Of a stretch of 64,000 nucleotides of DNA, positions 1 to 9,375 are shown piece by piece. Below the pieces are notes generated by a model. It was not told where the DNA came from. It worked only from the letters and a program-made list of their open reading frames with translations, and searched no databases. Where the stretch lies: contig JAGDZR010000011.1 of NCBI GenBank assembly GCA_049115695.1, forward strand, positions 186,001-250,000, in the 5' to 3' direction. The DNA is from JAGDZR01 sp049115695 (GTDB taxonomy: Bacteria; Bacteroidota; Bacteroidia; Cytophagales; Cyclobacteriaceae). Numbering within the stretch: position 1 is the stretch's first letter; each line of letters starts with the position of its first letter. The translations under genes and the position numbers were made by a program.

Positions 1-2
1 CC

Positions 3-278
3 GCTAATAAAAGAAACGATGTACGCGTTTTGCTGGTGAGTGTGGATTTTCCGCAAGAATTTCAAAAGGTGAAGAAATTCGTAGGCAAAAAACAACTCTC
101 ATCGGAGGTCTTTCTGCTAAATGAAATAGATTACGACTCATACATGTCAAGGGTCAGTGAAAAGTGGTCTGGTGCATTACCAGCGACTTTATTGATTGAC
201 AAGGATGGTAATCGTGAGTTTTATGAACGTTCATTTGACGAAAAGGAATTGAATCAGTTAATACAATCAGCATTATAA
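3..278 (+). CDS. Thioredoxin-like (TlpA/redoxin) protein, C-terminal part
   Basis: The reading frame is open to the left edge of the window, so this is the C-terminal part of a longer protein. The visible portion carries the second half of a thioredoxin fold: a strand (VLLVSVDF) and the cis-proline region GALPATLLIDKDGN, where the conserved cis-Pro precedes the strand leading to the final helix. The N-terminal half with any CxxC motif lies outside the window, so redox activity cannot be judged. It ends 4 bp before another thioredoxin-fold gene on the same strand, so the two are probably co-transcribed. By family, a periplasmic or membrane-attached thiol-disulfide exchange protein is likely. 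Confidence 0.75.
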   Translation, partial: ANKRNDVRVLLVSVDFPQEFQKVKKFVGKKQLSSEVFLLNEIDYDSYMSRVSEKWSGALPATLLIDKDGNREFYERSFDEKELNQLIQSAL

Positions 279-282
279 TTCT

Positions 283-915
283 ATGAACAGAAATATGAGA
301 CAAACTTTCCTAATCGTTGCATGTGGTCTGGTTCTTTTTGGCATTTTCTTTGTCAGCGCCAAAGACACAGAATTAGGATATGTTCCCGGCGATAAGGTAA
401 AGGACTTCAAGCTTGAGAATGTTGATGGACAGCAGGTCTCCTTGTCATCCATCGAAGCAAAAGGCTATATCATCGCGTTTACTTGTAATACTTGTCCATA
501 TGCCAAAGCGTATGAGCAGCGGATCATTGATTTGGATAAAAAATATTCGAAAAAGGGATTCAAAGTTGTAGCAATTAATCCTAACGATGCATCTCAGCAA
601 GCTGGCGACTCAATGGAAGAGATGCGAAAAAGAGCGGATGAGAAGGGGTATACTTTCCCATATCTTAGAGATGATGACCAAGTAGTCACACGTGTATTTG
701 GCGCTAAAAAAACACCGCATGTCTACGTGGTGAACAAACAGGATAATGATCTGATTGTCGAATATGTTGGCGCCATTGATAACAGTCCTCGAGATGCAGC
801 TGATGTAACAGAGAAATACGTGGAATCTGCTGTAGATGCACTACTGAGAGGTGAGAAACCTACTGTTACTGAGAAGCGAGCAATTGGCTGCTCAATTGTC
901 TGGAAAGAGAGTTAA
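283..915 (+). CDS. Secreted peroxiredoxin-like thioredoxin-family protein
   Basis: This 210-residue protein starts with a hydrophobic segment (about residues 6-25) that is a signal peptide or membrane anchor. A redoxin domain follows from about residue 38. The active-site strand reads FTCNTCPYAKAYEQR, with Cys68 and Cys71 in a CxxC, the pattern of the PRX_like1 branch of AhpC/TSA-related proteins. The cis-proline stretch (KKTPHVYVVN) lies near residues 144-153. The likely role is thiol-disulfide or peroxide chemistry outside the cytoplasm. The start is ATG, only 4 bp after the preceding thioredoxin-like gene. Its stop codon overlaps the stop of the convergent gene. The family is clear; the exact substrate is not. 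Confidence 0.85.
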   Translation: MNRNMRQTFLIVACGLVLFGIFFVSAKDTELGYVPGDKVKDFKLENVDGQQVSLSSIEAKGYIIAFTCNTCPYAKAYEQRIIDLDKKYSKKGFKVVAINPNDASQQAGDSMEEMRKRADEKGYTFPYLRDDDQVVTRVFGAKKTPHVYVVNKQDNDLIVEYVGAIDNSPRDAADVTEKYVESAVDALLRGEKPTVTEKRAIGCSIVWKES

Positions 916-3248
916 TCGACTTCCAAAAGAAAGGATTGACTGCCAGTAAAATTGATAGTTCTCTCTTTTGAATCTGTCTGCTTAAATCCTTCTGGAATTT
1001 TGAAATTGATAAGCCAAGATGAGTCAGTTTGACTGATAATTACCTTTAGGTTTGTTTCACTTTTTTCCAGATGAATTGAAATCGAATTATTTCCCACTTT
1101 CACATTACTTAAAGACACATCGTTCCAGGAAGAAGGCAAAGAAGGTTCGATTGAAATCGTTTCATCAAATGCTCGAGGTTGAATTCCGAAGAAATACTCC
1201 ACAACAGGTACTGACACAGCATAAATGTTCCAGGCTTGGGCAATCATTCCAAAATCGGGACTTACTTCATACATCGATCCCGGAAGTGCATAGCTAAAAG
1301 AGTTCGACAACATTTTCAGATAATTAAGAGCATTGTCCGCATAACCGTATCGCGCTTCTGCAATGGCCTGCACACCAGTAGGAAGCGTCATTACTGCTCC
1401 TGCATAGCTAAACACTTGCCATTTGGTAGCCTTATCCTGTTGTTCATCACGATCTATACCTGTAACAAACATTCCATATTTGCTGGCATATTTTTGAGCT
1501 GAAGACAGTGCGCTTTTCGCTTTATCTGGATCTGCTAGACCCATTTCCATCGGAGTGTTAATTACCCAATTGTGATGTACAACATGAGCAGACACACCTT
1601 TTGGCATATTTTCGATCTTCTTAATCCCTTCTTTCAGTTCCTTTACTGACCAGGGTTTTTCAAGGGTATCTACTCTTAGCAAAGCTTGCATGGCTAAATC
1701 AAGGGCTTCATGTCTTGATGCTCTGAAATCGGCGTAACTACCAAATTCAGGAACCCACCATTCTGTGTTAATTTTTTTTCTTAGCTGCTCCGCCTTGCGC
1801 TTGTACTCCTCAAATCTTTCTATGTCATCTTTGACCGCTGCAAAACCTGCCGCTGCTTCATAAGCAGCACATTGATAGGCTACTACGTCGATCATTTCGG
1901 TGTGCAACCCGGGAATTTCCATCATGCCCGGACCATCAGGATAACCATTGCCATCTTTGTCCTGTGATGCCATCCATTCAATCCCACTGATGACATCTTC
2001 ATAGTAGTTTTCGATGATGGATGAGCTACCTGTCCACTGATATGCTTTCCATAAGGCATTGATGAAGTTTGGTGTAGTATTAAGGTTTCCAGGGTTGAAA
2101 ACCACACCATTGGTCGATACCTCATGTACTATTCGACCATTTCCATTCTCCTGCCGTGAGAGTTGAATGACCAGGTCAATGGTATTCAATGCTTCCTTGT
2201 GCATTCCAGCTGCGAGCATACCCTGGATCGTGTATGAGTTGTCCGTACCAAACCACCATGGATAATCCGGTATACCAGCTGAAACACCCCTGCCAGTCGA
2301 AGGGACATCTCTAACCAACCATTGCGTATTGTATTTGACCCAACGAAACATTTGATCGATCGTGCTGTCACCTGAGACCAGTTTTGATTGCTGAGCCAAT
2401 GAGTCATACAAAGTTCTTTTCTCATCAAACAGTAATTGGGTATTGTTGAGTCGCTCCAATGTAATTTGGGCATCTGCAATACTACTGGAGGAGCCAGAAA
2501 TGAGAAATTTGACCGCCGAAGTTTCCAGGCCCCTTAACTCAATGACCTTTGAAATGGAAGCATTGATACCTTTACCAGATCTTTCCCAGGAGCAAAGATT
2601 CCGCTCGGCTTTTTTGAACCCTTCACTATTTATTATGGTGAACCAGTCGTTCAGCTGGTCTTTGCCTATGATATTACCACTCGTCTCCTCAATCCAGACG
2701 GAATCTTGACCATCCACAATATTCATCCTTTCAGCAAGCCATACTGGCATCAGGTCAATCATTGCATTGAAGGAAATGGTCAACCGTTGATTCTTGTTGG
2801 ATTTGTTCTTAATAGCATACATCACAATCAGACCCTCAAGACCTTCAGGAGCGAATTGAAATCTTTCAACTTCCAGGTCCATTATTCGATTTTCAAAATG
2901 ATGTGCATTTCCTATTGGATAATTGCGAAATGAACCCGCATTATTTAGGCACCATGAGGAATTGTCATTGTTGATGTTTAATGCAAATCCGTCAAGCAAT
3001 TTGATTGGATGACTCCAAATGCCACCCATTTCACCATTAATGTGCCAGCCCAGATCAGGAAAACTTCCATCCTGATGTCCAACCATATAGACTCTATCTC
3101 CAGCAGTAACGTATGAACTTTCTAAATAATCCTGAGTGCCATCCAGAAATTCCATTTGATCAAATGCCCGAGAAAGATCCCATTCATTTTTTGGCACACA
3201 ACAAATACAAATGGTTGCGAGCCAGAGGTACGCAAAGACTTTGTTCAT
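912..3248 (-). CDS. Secreted (alpha/alpha)6-barrel glycosidase, glycogen-debranching-like
   Basis: A 778-residue protein with a short hydrophobic N-terminus rich in cysteine (ICICC near residues 13-17), probably a signal peptide and possibly a non-canonical lipobox. The first ~290 residues look like a beta-sandwich. The rest looks like a six-hairpin catalytic domain of the amylo-1,6-glucosidase/GH15/GH63 type, with PDYPWWFGTDNSYTIQGM followed by repeated helical hairpins (for example QDKDGNGYPDGPG). The Asp in FGTDNS and acidic residues in the MEIPGLHTEMID stretch are candidate catalytic residues. The C-terminus returns to a beta-rich domain. Likely role: hydrolysis of an alpha-glucan or related oligosaccharide at the envelope. 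The family is moderately sure; the substrate is unknown. It converges with the upstream redoxin gene. Confidence 0.7.
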   Translation of the reverse strand: MNKVFAYLWLATICICCVPKNEWDLSRAFDQMEFLDGTQDYLESSYVTAGDRVYMVGHQDGSFPDLGWHINGEMGGIWSHPIKLLDGFALNINNDNSSWCLNNAGSFRNYPIGNAHHFENRIMDLEVERFQFAPEGLEGLIVMYAIKNKSNKNQRLTISFNAMIDLMPVWLAERMNIVDGQDSVWIEETSGNIIGKDQLNDWFTIINSEGFKKAERNLCSWERSGKGINASISKVIELRGLETSAVKFLISGSSSSIADAQITLERLNNTQLLFDEKRTLYDSLAQQSKLVSGDSTIDQMFRWVKYNTQWLVRDVPSTGRGVSAGIPDYPWWFGTDNSYTIQGMLAAGMHKEALNTIDLVIQLSRQENGNGRIVHEVSTNGVVFNPGNLNTTPNFINALWKAYQWTGSSSIIENYYEDVISGIEWMASQDKDGNGYPDGPGMMEIPGLHTEMIDVVAYQCAAYEAAAGFAAVKDDIERFEEYKRKAEQLRKKINTEWWVPEFGSYADFRASRHEALDLAMQALLRVDTLEKPWSVKELKEGIKKIENMPKGVSAHVVHHNWVINTPMEMGLADPDKAKSALSSAQKYASKYGMFVTGIDRDEQQDKATKWQVFSYAGAVMTLPTGVQAIAEARYGYADNALNYLKMLSNSFSYALPGSMYEVSPDFGMIAQAWNIYAVSVPVVEYFFGIQPRAFDETISIEPSLPSSWNDVSLSNVKVGNNSISIHLEKSETNLKVIISQTDSSWLINFKIPEGFKQTDSKERTINFTGSQSFLLEVD

Positions 3249-3275
3249 AATGCCCTAATATATAAGAAATGATTG

Positions 3276-4649
3276 CTAGTCCCGAAATCTTCGGAACACC
3301 ACCTTCAAAAATTCTTTGACTTCATCTGAATTCATTTCCCAGTAAAAATCCTTCGCATACTTCTGGACTAACATCTCAACTGCTTCATCAAATGTTGAAC
3401 AGCCCTCAATAGTGTTTATCGCGTTTTGAAATTCCTCATTATCTCCATCGAAAAGCTCCTGTAAAAACATGTATCGATGATTGATTGATATGGCTTCCAT
3501 GATGTTGTTGACCTTTTTTTCTTCATGGAGATCTGCCAATGTTTTTGTTTCAACTTCAAACTGGCTATTGAGCGTCTCAACTTCAGGTTGCGCTTCTTCA
3601 TCCTTTACTATCTCCTGTATACCTACCTTGTTTTCGTAAACCTGTTCTTCGCTGGTTACAGTTGATTCCTCCTCAGGCTCTTCCATTTCAGGTTCCTCAG
3701 GTTCAGGCTCTTCATCTATTTCTTCTTCGTGCTCTTCACGCTGTGACTCATCATCTAATGACTCCTCTTCCTGTTCTGATGATTCTGGTTCATTTTCCTC
3801 CTGTAGTTCTTCCTCATAGTCCTGAACTTCATCTGACACTGGTTCATCCTCCGACGTTAAATCAGGCGCTACTGGTTCATAGAACTCCTCTGAAGCGAGT
3901 GTATCGGAGGCGAGATCTTCCTTCGGCTCTTCTTCTGTCCGCTCTTCAACAGCCTCCTCTTCATTCACTATTCCATCTTCCTTGGGTTCGTAATGAAATA
4001 CGGGCACTTTCTTTTCAATGACCGGATTCTCAAACACAGGATCCAACATATCATGAGGATTCAGAATCAAAACTGAAGATAGTTGATTAGTGAGCTCCTC
4101 GAGATCAACTGGAGCATCCTCAAAAAACTGATGCCCCTGTCTGATCACCTCATCAAACGGTTTATCATAGACAGACGACAAAAATTCGTCAAACAAGTCC
4201 TTATACATTACCAGATATTTAATCAGCTGTCTGGCAAGATTTGGTGTTATTTTCTGTACCCCCTTCTTGGAAAGCTGATCTTCCAGATATTCTGCTGGAG
4301 TGAGAGCCAACTTCAATGTCTCATCAAGAGCTTGCTCGATGAGTGGTTTTAAGTCGTTTGCATCAACTTTGATGTGCATGCTCAGCGTGTTCATTAAATG
4401 AACCATTCCCTTTCTCACATCAGCATGTTGGTAATCAAAATAAGGACTTTCCATCCTTTTCATCTCTTCTTGCCAAAGCGTGAAGAGAGTTTTGAGAATA
4501 AAAAAGTTAAGTTGCTTGATGGAAGTCAGGGACAAAATATCTTTGCCCGTCAAATATGTTTTATGTTGATAGGCTTGTTGGATCAGCTGATCGGCAAAAA
4601 CAGGTTTATATTGTTTGACAAATGCTTCATTTATTTTTCTTTTCTTCAT
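3276..4649 (-). CDS. Acidic conserved hypothetical protein with Glu/Pro-rich centre
   Basis: I cannot assign a function. The 457-residue protein has three parts. Residues 1 to about 210 are helical. Residues about 225-370 are low complexity, dominated by Glu, Asp, Ser and Pro. A compact C-terminal domain of about 75 residues follows (starting NNIMEAISINHRYMFLQELF), which resembles a conserved Bacteroidota tail with FLQELF...GD...FQNAINTI and a KEFLKVVFRRF end. No signal peptide or membrane segment is visible, so it is presumably cytoplasmic. The ATG at 4649 lies only 16 bp from the divergent ferredoxin gene, so each promoter must overlap the other gene's coding region. Confidence 0.75.
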   Translation of the reverse strand: MKKRKINEAFVKQYKPVFADQLIQQAYQHKTYLTGKDILSLTSIKQLNFFILKTLFTLWQEEMKRMESPYFDYQHADVRKGMVHLMNTLSMHIKVDANDLKPLIEQALDETLKLALTPAEYLEDQLSKKGVQKITPNLARQLIKYLVMYKDLFDEFLSSVYDKPFDEVIRQGHQFFEDAPVDLEELTNQLSSVLILNPHDMLDPVFENPVIEKKVPVFHYEPKEDGIVNEEEAVEERTEEEPKEDLASDTLASEEFYEPVAPDLTSEDEPVSDEVQDYEEELQEENEPESSEQEEESLDDESQREEHEEEIDEEPEPEEPEMEEPEEESTVTSEEQVYENKVGIQEIVKDEEAQPEVETLNSQFEVETKTLADLHEEKKVNNIMEAISINHRYMFLQELFDGDNEEFQNAINTIEGCSTFDEAVEMLVQKYAKDFYWEMNSDEVKEFLKVVFRRFRD

Positions 4650-4665
4650 AATCTAAACCTTTCGC

Positions 4666-4986
4666 ATGCCAAAAGTCATCATCGAGAACATGGGTAGTAA
4701 AGCTATTGATTGCCTTGATAAAACGGAAAGAGTGCTAGATATTTTGCTCAAAGAGATTGATTGGATGCATGCCTGTGGTGGAAAAGGTAGATGTACAACT
4801 TGCAAAGCAGAAATAGTGGAAGGAATGGACAACCTTACAGAGAACACACAAGCAGAATTAAACTATCTTTCCAAAGGTCAAATCGGTCCAAAAGATCGAT
4901 TGACTTGTCAGGTAAAACTCAACGGAAATGTAGTCATACGCACACCCGATAATTACAAGCTTCCACACATGAAGTACACAGAATAA
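4666..4986 (+). CDS. 2Fe-2S ferredoxin
   Basis: A 106-residue plant-type (beta-grasp) ferredoxin. The cluster ligands are visible as Cys37, Cys43, Cys46 and Cys81, in the order CGGKGRC-TTC and RLTCQV, giving the CX5CX2C...C spacing. It should act as a one-electron carrier in the cytoplasm; its partner reductase or oxygenase is not evident here. The stop codon shares a base with the ATG of thymidine kinase (TAATG), so translation is probably coupled. It is divergently paired with the acidic hypothetical gene. Confidence 0.9.
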   Translation: MPKVIIENMGSKAIDCLDKTERVLDILLKEIDWMHACGGKGRCTTCKAEIVEGMDNLTENTQAELNYLSKGQIGPKDRLTCQVKLNGNVVIRTPDNYKLPHMKYTE

Positions 4987-5576
4987 TGTTTTTAGAACCT
5001 GCGCATAAATCAATTGGACCGGAGGGCGGAACAGGCTGGATCGAGGTAGTCTGTGGCTCTATGTTTTCTGGTAAAACGGAGGAGCTAATCCGACGATTGA
5101 AGCGTGCCTATATTGCCCAGCAGCGAGTGGAGATATTCAAACCCATGGTTGACAATCGGTATTCACGGGAAAAAATTGTATCTCATAACGACAATGAAAT
5201 ACACTCAACACCCGTTCACTTTGCTAAGGATATCATGACAAATGCTGCTCAATGTGATGTAATCGGAATCGATGAGGTACAATTTTTTGATGAAAGCATT
5301 GTGGATGTAGCAAATGAACTTGCCAACCAGGGCAAGAGAGTAATTGCTGCTGGATTGGATATGGATTTTATGGGACAACCCTTCACGCCCATGGATAAGT
5401 TGATGGCCATTGCCGAATACATCACTAAGGTGCATGCCATTTGTATGCGATGCGGAGGTGTAGCCTCATACTCTCATCGACATGTCGAATCCACGAAAAA
5501 AGTAGTTCTAGGAGAACAAGATATTTATGAGGCACTATGTCGCAAATGCTATTATGAAAGCACTCATATGGATTAA
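4986..5576 (+). CDS. tdk: Thymidine kinase, type II
   Basis: A 196-residue TK1-like kinase that phosphorylates thymidine to dTMP in the salvage pathway. The Walker A region CGSMFSGKTEELIRR spans residues 23-37. The Walker B/catalytic stretch IDEVQFF includes Glu97. The lasso-domain zinc ligands are present as Cys153, Cys156, Cys185 and Cys188. Length and motif order are those of the family. The start codon overlaps the ferredoxin stop. Its last 23 bp overlap the start of the porZ-like gene in another frame. Confidence 0.97.
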   Translation: MFLEPAHKSIGPEGGTGWIEVVCGSMFSGKTEELIRRLKRAYIAQQRVEIFKPMVDNRYSREKIVSHNDNEIHSTPVHFAKDIMTNAAQCDVIGIDEVQFFDESIVDVANELANQGKRVIAAGLDMDFMGQPFTPMDKLMAIAEYITKVHAICMRCGGVASYSHRHVESTKKVVLGEQDIYEALCRKCYYESTHMD

Positions 5577-7659
5577 TCTTCTTTTGTCGGCGTTTGGAGC
5601 ATGGTCTCAAAATATTCCGATAGGGACATGGAGAACACATCCTAGCTTTGCTTCAGCTTCGATTGTTACAGGGGGAAATGATCGCGTCTTCTGTGCAAGT
5701 GGTAATAGTTTGTTCTTTATCAATCTCGAGAACGGTTCGCTAAATATCCTGGACAAAACAAATGGCCTTTCTGATGCAGGGATTACTGCAATGAAATTCT
5801 ACGAAGATCTCGATCTCTTGGCAATTGGATATCAAACGGGTGTGGTCGACCTCATTGAGCCGAACAAAGTAACTTCCATATCAACCTTTCGGGATGCTAA
5901 GATCATTTCATCTAAACGAATCAATGATTTCGAAATATTAGGCAATACATTGTTTTGCGCATCGGACTTTGGAGTAGCAACTGTCGATCTTCAAAAAGGA
6001 ACGGCCAGGGATGTTTTTCATGAAATAGGACCAGCAGGTGAGGCTGTAAGTGCTCATTCTATTTACCCGGATGGTACCAATCTATACGCACTGACCAATC
6101 TTGGCGTGCTCGGAGGAAATACTAATGCCAACTTATTGGATTTTAACAATTGGGAATTGATACAAATCCCTCTTGAAGTAAATGCCAGGCAATTATTCAA
6201 AATTGATGAAGAGCTCTTTTTGATTGATAACCATGGTCAAGTCTGGAAAAAACTCAATTCTGAATGGGCGCTAACCCACAATTCGGATCCTATCGCAAAG
6301 GCCATTCCCAACGCAGAAACAACTTACCTGCTATCAAGTGACGCACTATACCTCTATCAAGATGATACGCTGAAACCAACAACACACTTTTCATTTGATG
6401 AGGCTAAAGATGGCTGCATTGTAAATGAACAATGGTATGTCGCGACGACTACTGGTTTAGCTACCGAAACAGGCATTGTAAAACCAAATGGTCCCGAATT
6501 GGATCAGTCTGTACACATGGCCATCATTGGCGATGATTTGTGGCTCTTTTATGCGTCGGCAAGTTCCACACATTTATCAGGTTGGGACTCATTTGACGGT
6601 AATACCTGGCTATACAATCAGATTGAGGGAATATCCTCCATAACCGATGCTGTCGCATTTAATGGTGAAATAATACTGGCTGGCGCCAACACGTTATATA
6701 ATTTGACCAACAACACATGGTCCGATTTACCGGGAAATGGGATGATCTCTAGTTTGAATGCTTCTGCTGATTACTTGTGGGCAACCACCTATGACGATCA
6801 AAAAGGACTGCACATGATGTCTGTTGATGGATTCTGGGAATCATATGATGGAATAGGAAGGTTCCCTGTGGATCTGGTTCTGTCATATGAAGATATTGCC
6901 TGGATCAAAAGGGACAATGTCGAGGCAGGCACCATAGCAGTAGCATCCCCTTTAGAAAATCTTTATGGCACCATTCGCGCAAGCAATGGCATCCCGTCTG
7001 AAGGAATCAATGATATAACCATTGACCTAAATGATGAAGCATGGGTTGTTGGTGAAAAAGGTGCTGTTTTCCTCCCTGACGCATCTTACCCGTTTGATAC
7101 TCCGGAAGCATATGTCCCATTTTTTGAAGGAGTACCGTTGTTCGAGGGCGAAAAGATCACGTCCATTGCAATAGACGGTGGTAATCGTAAATGGTTTGGA
7201 ACTACAGAAGGTCTCATGCTTTTTGATGAAAACATTAATACACGCATACATCACTTCAATGAGAGCAATAGCCCGCTTCCATCCAATAACATTCAGAACA
7301 TTGCCTTTAACCATATTACCGGTGAACTATTTGTTTTGACTGATAGAGGGCTGGTCTCCTATCAAACAAACTCTGCCATACCTATTGCAACACATCAAGA
7401 AGTTGAGGTATTCCCTAATCCAGTCAGTATTAGTCGACACTCATCCATTGCTTTCAAGGGACTTGCCTATTCAGCACAAATAAAGGTGACAACCGTAGAT
7501 GGCCAGCTAGTGGGTGAATTTGAATCCAATGGGAGCCTTGGCTCATGGGATTTGAAACACTATGCTGGTGGCACTATCTCTCCTGGCATATATCTTTTCT
7601 TTTCCACTACTCCAGATGGGAAAGAAACTTTCGTGGGTAAGTTCGCAGTGGTACAATGA
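5554..7659 (+). CDS. porZ: PorZ-like type IX secretion beta-propeller protein
   Basis: I place the start at the ATG at 5554 because it gives a clean signal peptide (MKALIWINLLLSAFGAWSQ) followed at once by the mature sequence NIPIGTWRTHPSF; the frame also extends slightly upstream into tdk. The 701-residue protein has an N-terminal propeller resembling PorZ (WRTHPSF..., VFCASGNSLFFI, TNGLSDAGITAM). A second set of propeller blades follows (KWFGTTEGLMLFDE). The C-terminal ~85 residues (VEVFPNPVS...SPGIYLF) match a type A sorting domain. In Porphyromonas, PorZ belongs to the outer-membrane attachment complex that anchors T9SS cargo through A-LPS. Its stop overlaps recO (ATGA). Confidence 0.83.
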   Translation: MKALIWINLLLSAFGAWSQNIPIGTWRTHPSFASASIVTGGNDRVFCASGNSLFFINLENGSLNILDKTNGLSDAGITAMKFYEDLDLLAIGYQTGVVDLIEPNKVTSISTFRDAKIISSKRINDFEILGNTLFCASDFGVATVDLQKGTARDVFHEIGPAGEAVSAHSIYPDGTNLYALTNLGVLGGNTNANLLDFNNWELIQIPLEVNARQLFKIDEELFLIDNHGQVWKKLNSEWALTHNSDPIAKAIPNAETTYLLSSDALYLYQDDTLKPTTHFSFDEAKDGCIVNEQWYVATTTGLATETGIVKPNGPELDQSVHMAIIGDDLWLFYASASSTHLSGWDSFDGNTWLYNQIEGISSITDAVAFNGEIILAGANTLYNLTNNTWSDLPGNGMISSLNASADYLWATTYDDQKGLHMMSVDGFWESYDGIGRFPVDLVLSYEDIAWIKRDNVEAGTIAVASPLENLYGTIRASNGIPSEGINDITIDLNDEAWVVGEKGAVFLPDASYPFDTPEAYVPFFEGVPLFEGEKITSIAIDGGNRKWFGTTEGLMLFDENINTRIHHFNESNSPLPSNNIQNIAFNHITGELFVLTDRGLVSYQTNSAIPIATHQEVEVFPNPVSISRHSSIAFKGLAYSAQIKVTTVDGQLVGEFESNGSLGSWDLKHYAGGTISPGIYLFFSTTPDGKETFVGKFAVVQ

Positions 7660-8333
7660 TCACTTCAACAAAGGTCATCGTACTTAGCTATATCAAGTAT
7701 CGAGAAACAAGCATCATCGTTCGATGCTACTCTGAAAAATTCGGTTATCAATCACTTGTAGTGAACGGGATAAGAAGCAAGAAGGCAAAGAACAGCATAG
7801 GCCTCTTCCAACCTTTCACGCTCCTCGACTGCACAATATACTACAAGGATGACAAGGACATTCAAAGGCTCAGTGATGCTCGTATTCATCAACCTACACC
7901 CTCCTTGCAGTTGGATTTCAGCAAGAGTACGATTGTGATTTTTTTAACTGAAATGCTTAGCAAGTTGCTGGCAAGAGATTCGGATCAAAACAACGAGCTC
8001 TTTGATTACATCTGGCACTCTGCCATTCATCTTGATTCAATCGAATCGGGACACGAAGCATTTCATATTCATTTTCTGATTCATTTATCTCATTACTTTG
8101 GATTCGGCATCCAATCAGCGGAAGACTTCCTTCATGCCCATAGCGCAAATGATCCTTTGAGTCTTTATGCAGCACAATTCACTGAATTTCAGTCATACAA
8201 TCCATCTTCTCTACAAACTAACGGTGAAGGGAGGACCAAAATCACTGAGCAACTCATCCAATATTATAAACATCATTTTGAGCATCTGGGAGAGATAAAA
8301 TCGATTAAAATTCTTCAACAAGTATTTCGCTAA
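7656..8333 (+). CDS. recO: DNA repair protein RecO
   Basis: A 225-residue RecO, which helps RecF/RecR load RecA at gaps and anneals single strands. The N-terminal OB-fold is recognisable from VIVLSYIKYRETSIIVRCYS and SLVVNGIRSKKAKNS, followed by LFQPFTLLDCTIYY. The C-terminal part is helical. I see no CxxC zinc pair, as is usual for Bacteroidota versions. The ATG overlaps the stop of the porZ-like gene by 4 bp, so the two are translationally coupled. Confidence 0.9.
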   Translation: MITSTKVIVLSYIKYRETSIIVRCYSEKFGYQSLVVNGIRSKKAKNSIGLFQPFTLLDCTIYYKDDKDIQRLSDARIHQPTPSLQLDFSKSTIVIFLTEMLSKLLARDSDQNNELFDYIWHSAIHLDSIESGHEAFHIHFLIHLSHYFGFGIQSAEDFLHAHSANDPLSLYAAQFTEFQSYNPSSLQTNGEGRTKITEQLIQYYKHHFEHLGEIKSIKILQQVFR

Positions 8334-8415
8334 TCATACAAAGCTGACTTTAGTCAATGTGGAAAATTCAGAATGTTTTCTTAAATAGCATGCTAAACCC
8401 CCTTAAGCATATTTC

Positions 8416-9375
8416 ATGAGTAAACTCTTCGATGCAATACCATCACTTGATCTTGACGATTTTGTGTCAGGAAATGAAAATCAAAAAAGTCAATTTGTAG
8501 CTGCGCTGGGTAACGCATATGAGCATATTGGGTTTGTTGCCATTAAGCATCATGGCCTTTCTGATGACCTGACTCAAAAATTATATGCATCCGTTCAAAA
8601 GTTTTTTGCGCTTCCTGACGAGGTTAAAGCGAAATATGAGAAGGTTGAATTGTTTGGTCAGCGAGGTTATGTAAGTAAAGGAAAAGAAAAAGCAAAAGGG
8701 AGAAATACCGGTGACCTAAAAGAGTTCTATCATGTTGGGCAACCCAACGACAACAAGCGGCCTGAGTATCCATACAATATCTGGCCTGAAGAGGTTGCAG
8801 AATTTGAAAAATATACAACCGAAGCATATCGAACCTTGCTACAGGCCGGATTGCATATGCTCAGGGCCATTGCCCTTTTTCTGGAACTCCCGGAAGATTA
8901 TTTTGACAAGAAAGTCAGACAGGGGAATAGTATTCTAAGGCCCATTCACTACTTTCCAATAGAAAACCCAGATGAAATTCCATCAGATGCTGTACGAGCA
9001 GCAGAACATGGCGACATCAACCTTATCACCCTATTGATGGGTGCAAGCGCTGATGGACTGCAGGTATTGAGGCGAGATGGTCAATGGATACCGATTACCG
9101 CACTGCCAGATCAGGTAGTAGTCAATGTAGGTGACATGTTGGCTCGATTAACCAATAATAAACTGAAGTCAACCATTCATCGCGTTGTTAACCCACCAAA
9201 AGAGCTGATGAACACATCAAGGTTCTCTATACCCTTTTTTATGCATCCGGTATCAGAGATGGACCTTACCTGCCTGGACAGCTGTATTACCGCTGATCAG
9301 CCCAAAGTTTATGAAAACATGACTGCAGGTCAGTACCTTGACGAAAGACTTGCAGAAATTGGATTGAAAAGTTGA
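8416..9375 (+). CDS. Isopenicillin N synthase-family 2-oxoglutarate/Fe(II) oxygenase
   Basis: A 319-residue cytoplasmic non-haem iron oxygenase. The N-terminal DIOX_N half contains the typical AYEHIGFVAIKHHGLS motif. The jelly-roll core carries the iron ligands His198, Asp200 (AEHGDINLIT) and His255 (STIHRVVNP). Arg269 and Ser271 (SRFSIPFF) form the 2-oxoglutarate-binding RxS. All required residues are therefore present. The natural substrate cannot be read from the sequence; bacterial relatives act on amino acids, small metabolites or pyrimidines. The chromate-transporter gene overlaps its stop codon. Confidence 0.9.
   Translation: MSKLFDAIPSLDLDDFVSGNENQKSQFVAALGNAYEHIGFVAIKHHGLSDDLTQKLYASVQKFFALPDEVKAKYEKVELFGQRGYVSKGKEKAKGRNTGDLKEFYHVGQPNDNKRPEYPYNIWPEEVAEFEKYTTEAYRTLLQAGLHMLRAIALFLELPEDYFDKKVRQGNSILRPIHYFPIENPDEIPSDAVRAAEHGDINLITLLMGASADGLQVLRRDGQWIPITALPDQVVVNVGDMLARLTNNKLKSTIHRVVNPPKELMNTSRFSIPFFMHPVSEMDLTCLDSCITADQPKVYENMTAGQYLDERLAEIGLKS

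Noticed and set aside
3662..4021. A 119-residue open frame on the plus strand inside the acidic hypothetical gene
   Set aside because: It is Pro/Leu/His-rich because it is the complement of the Glu-rich coding region; no start context or independent support.
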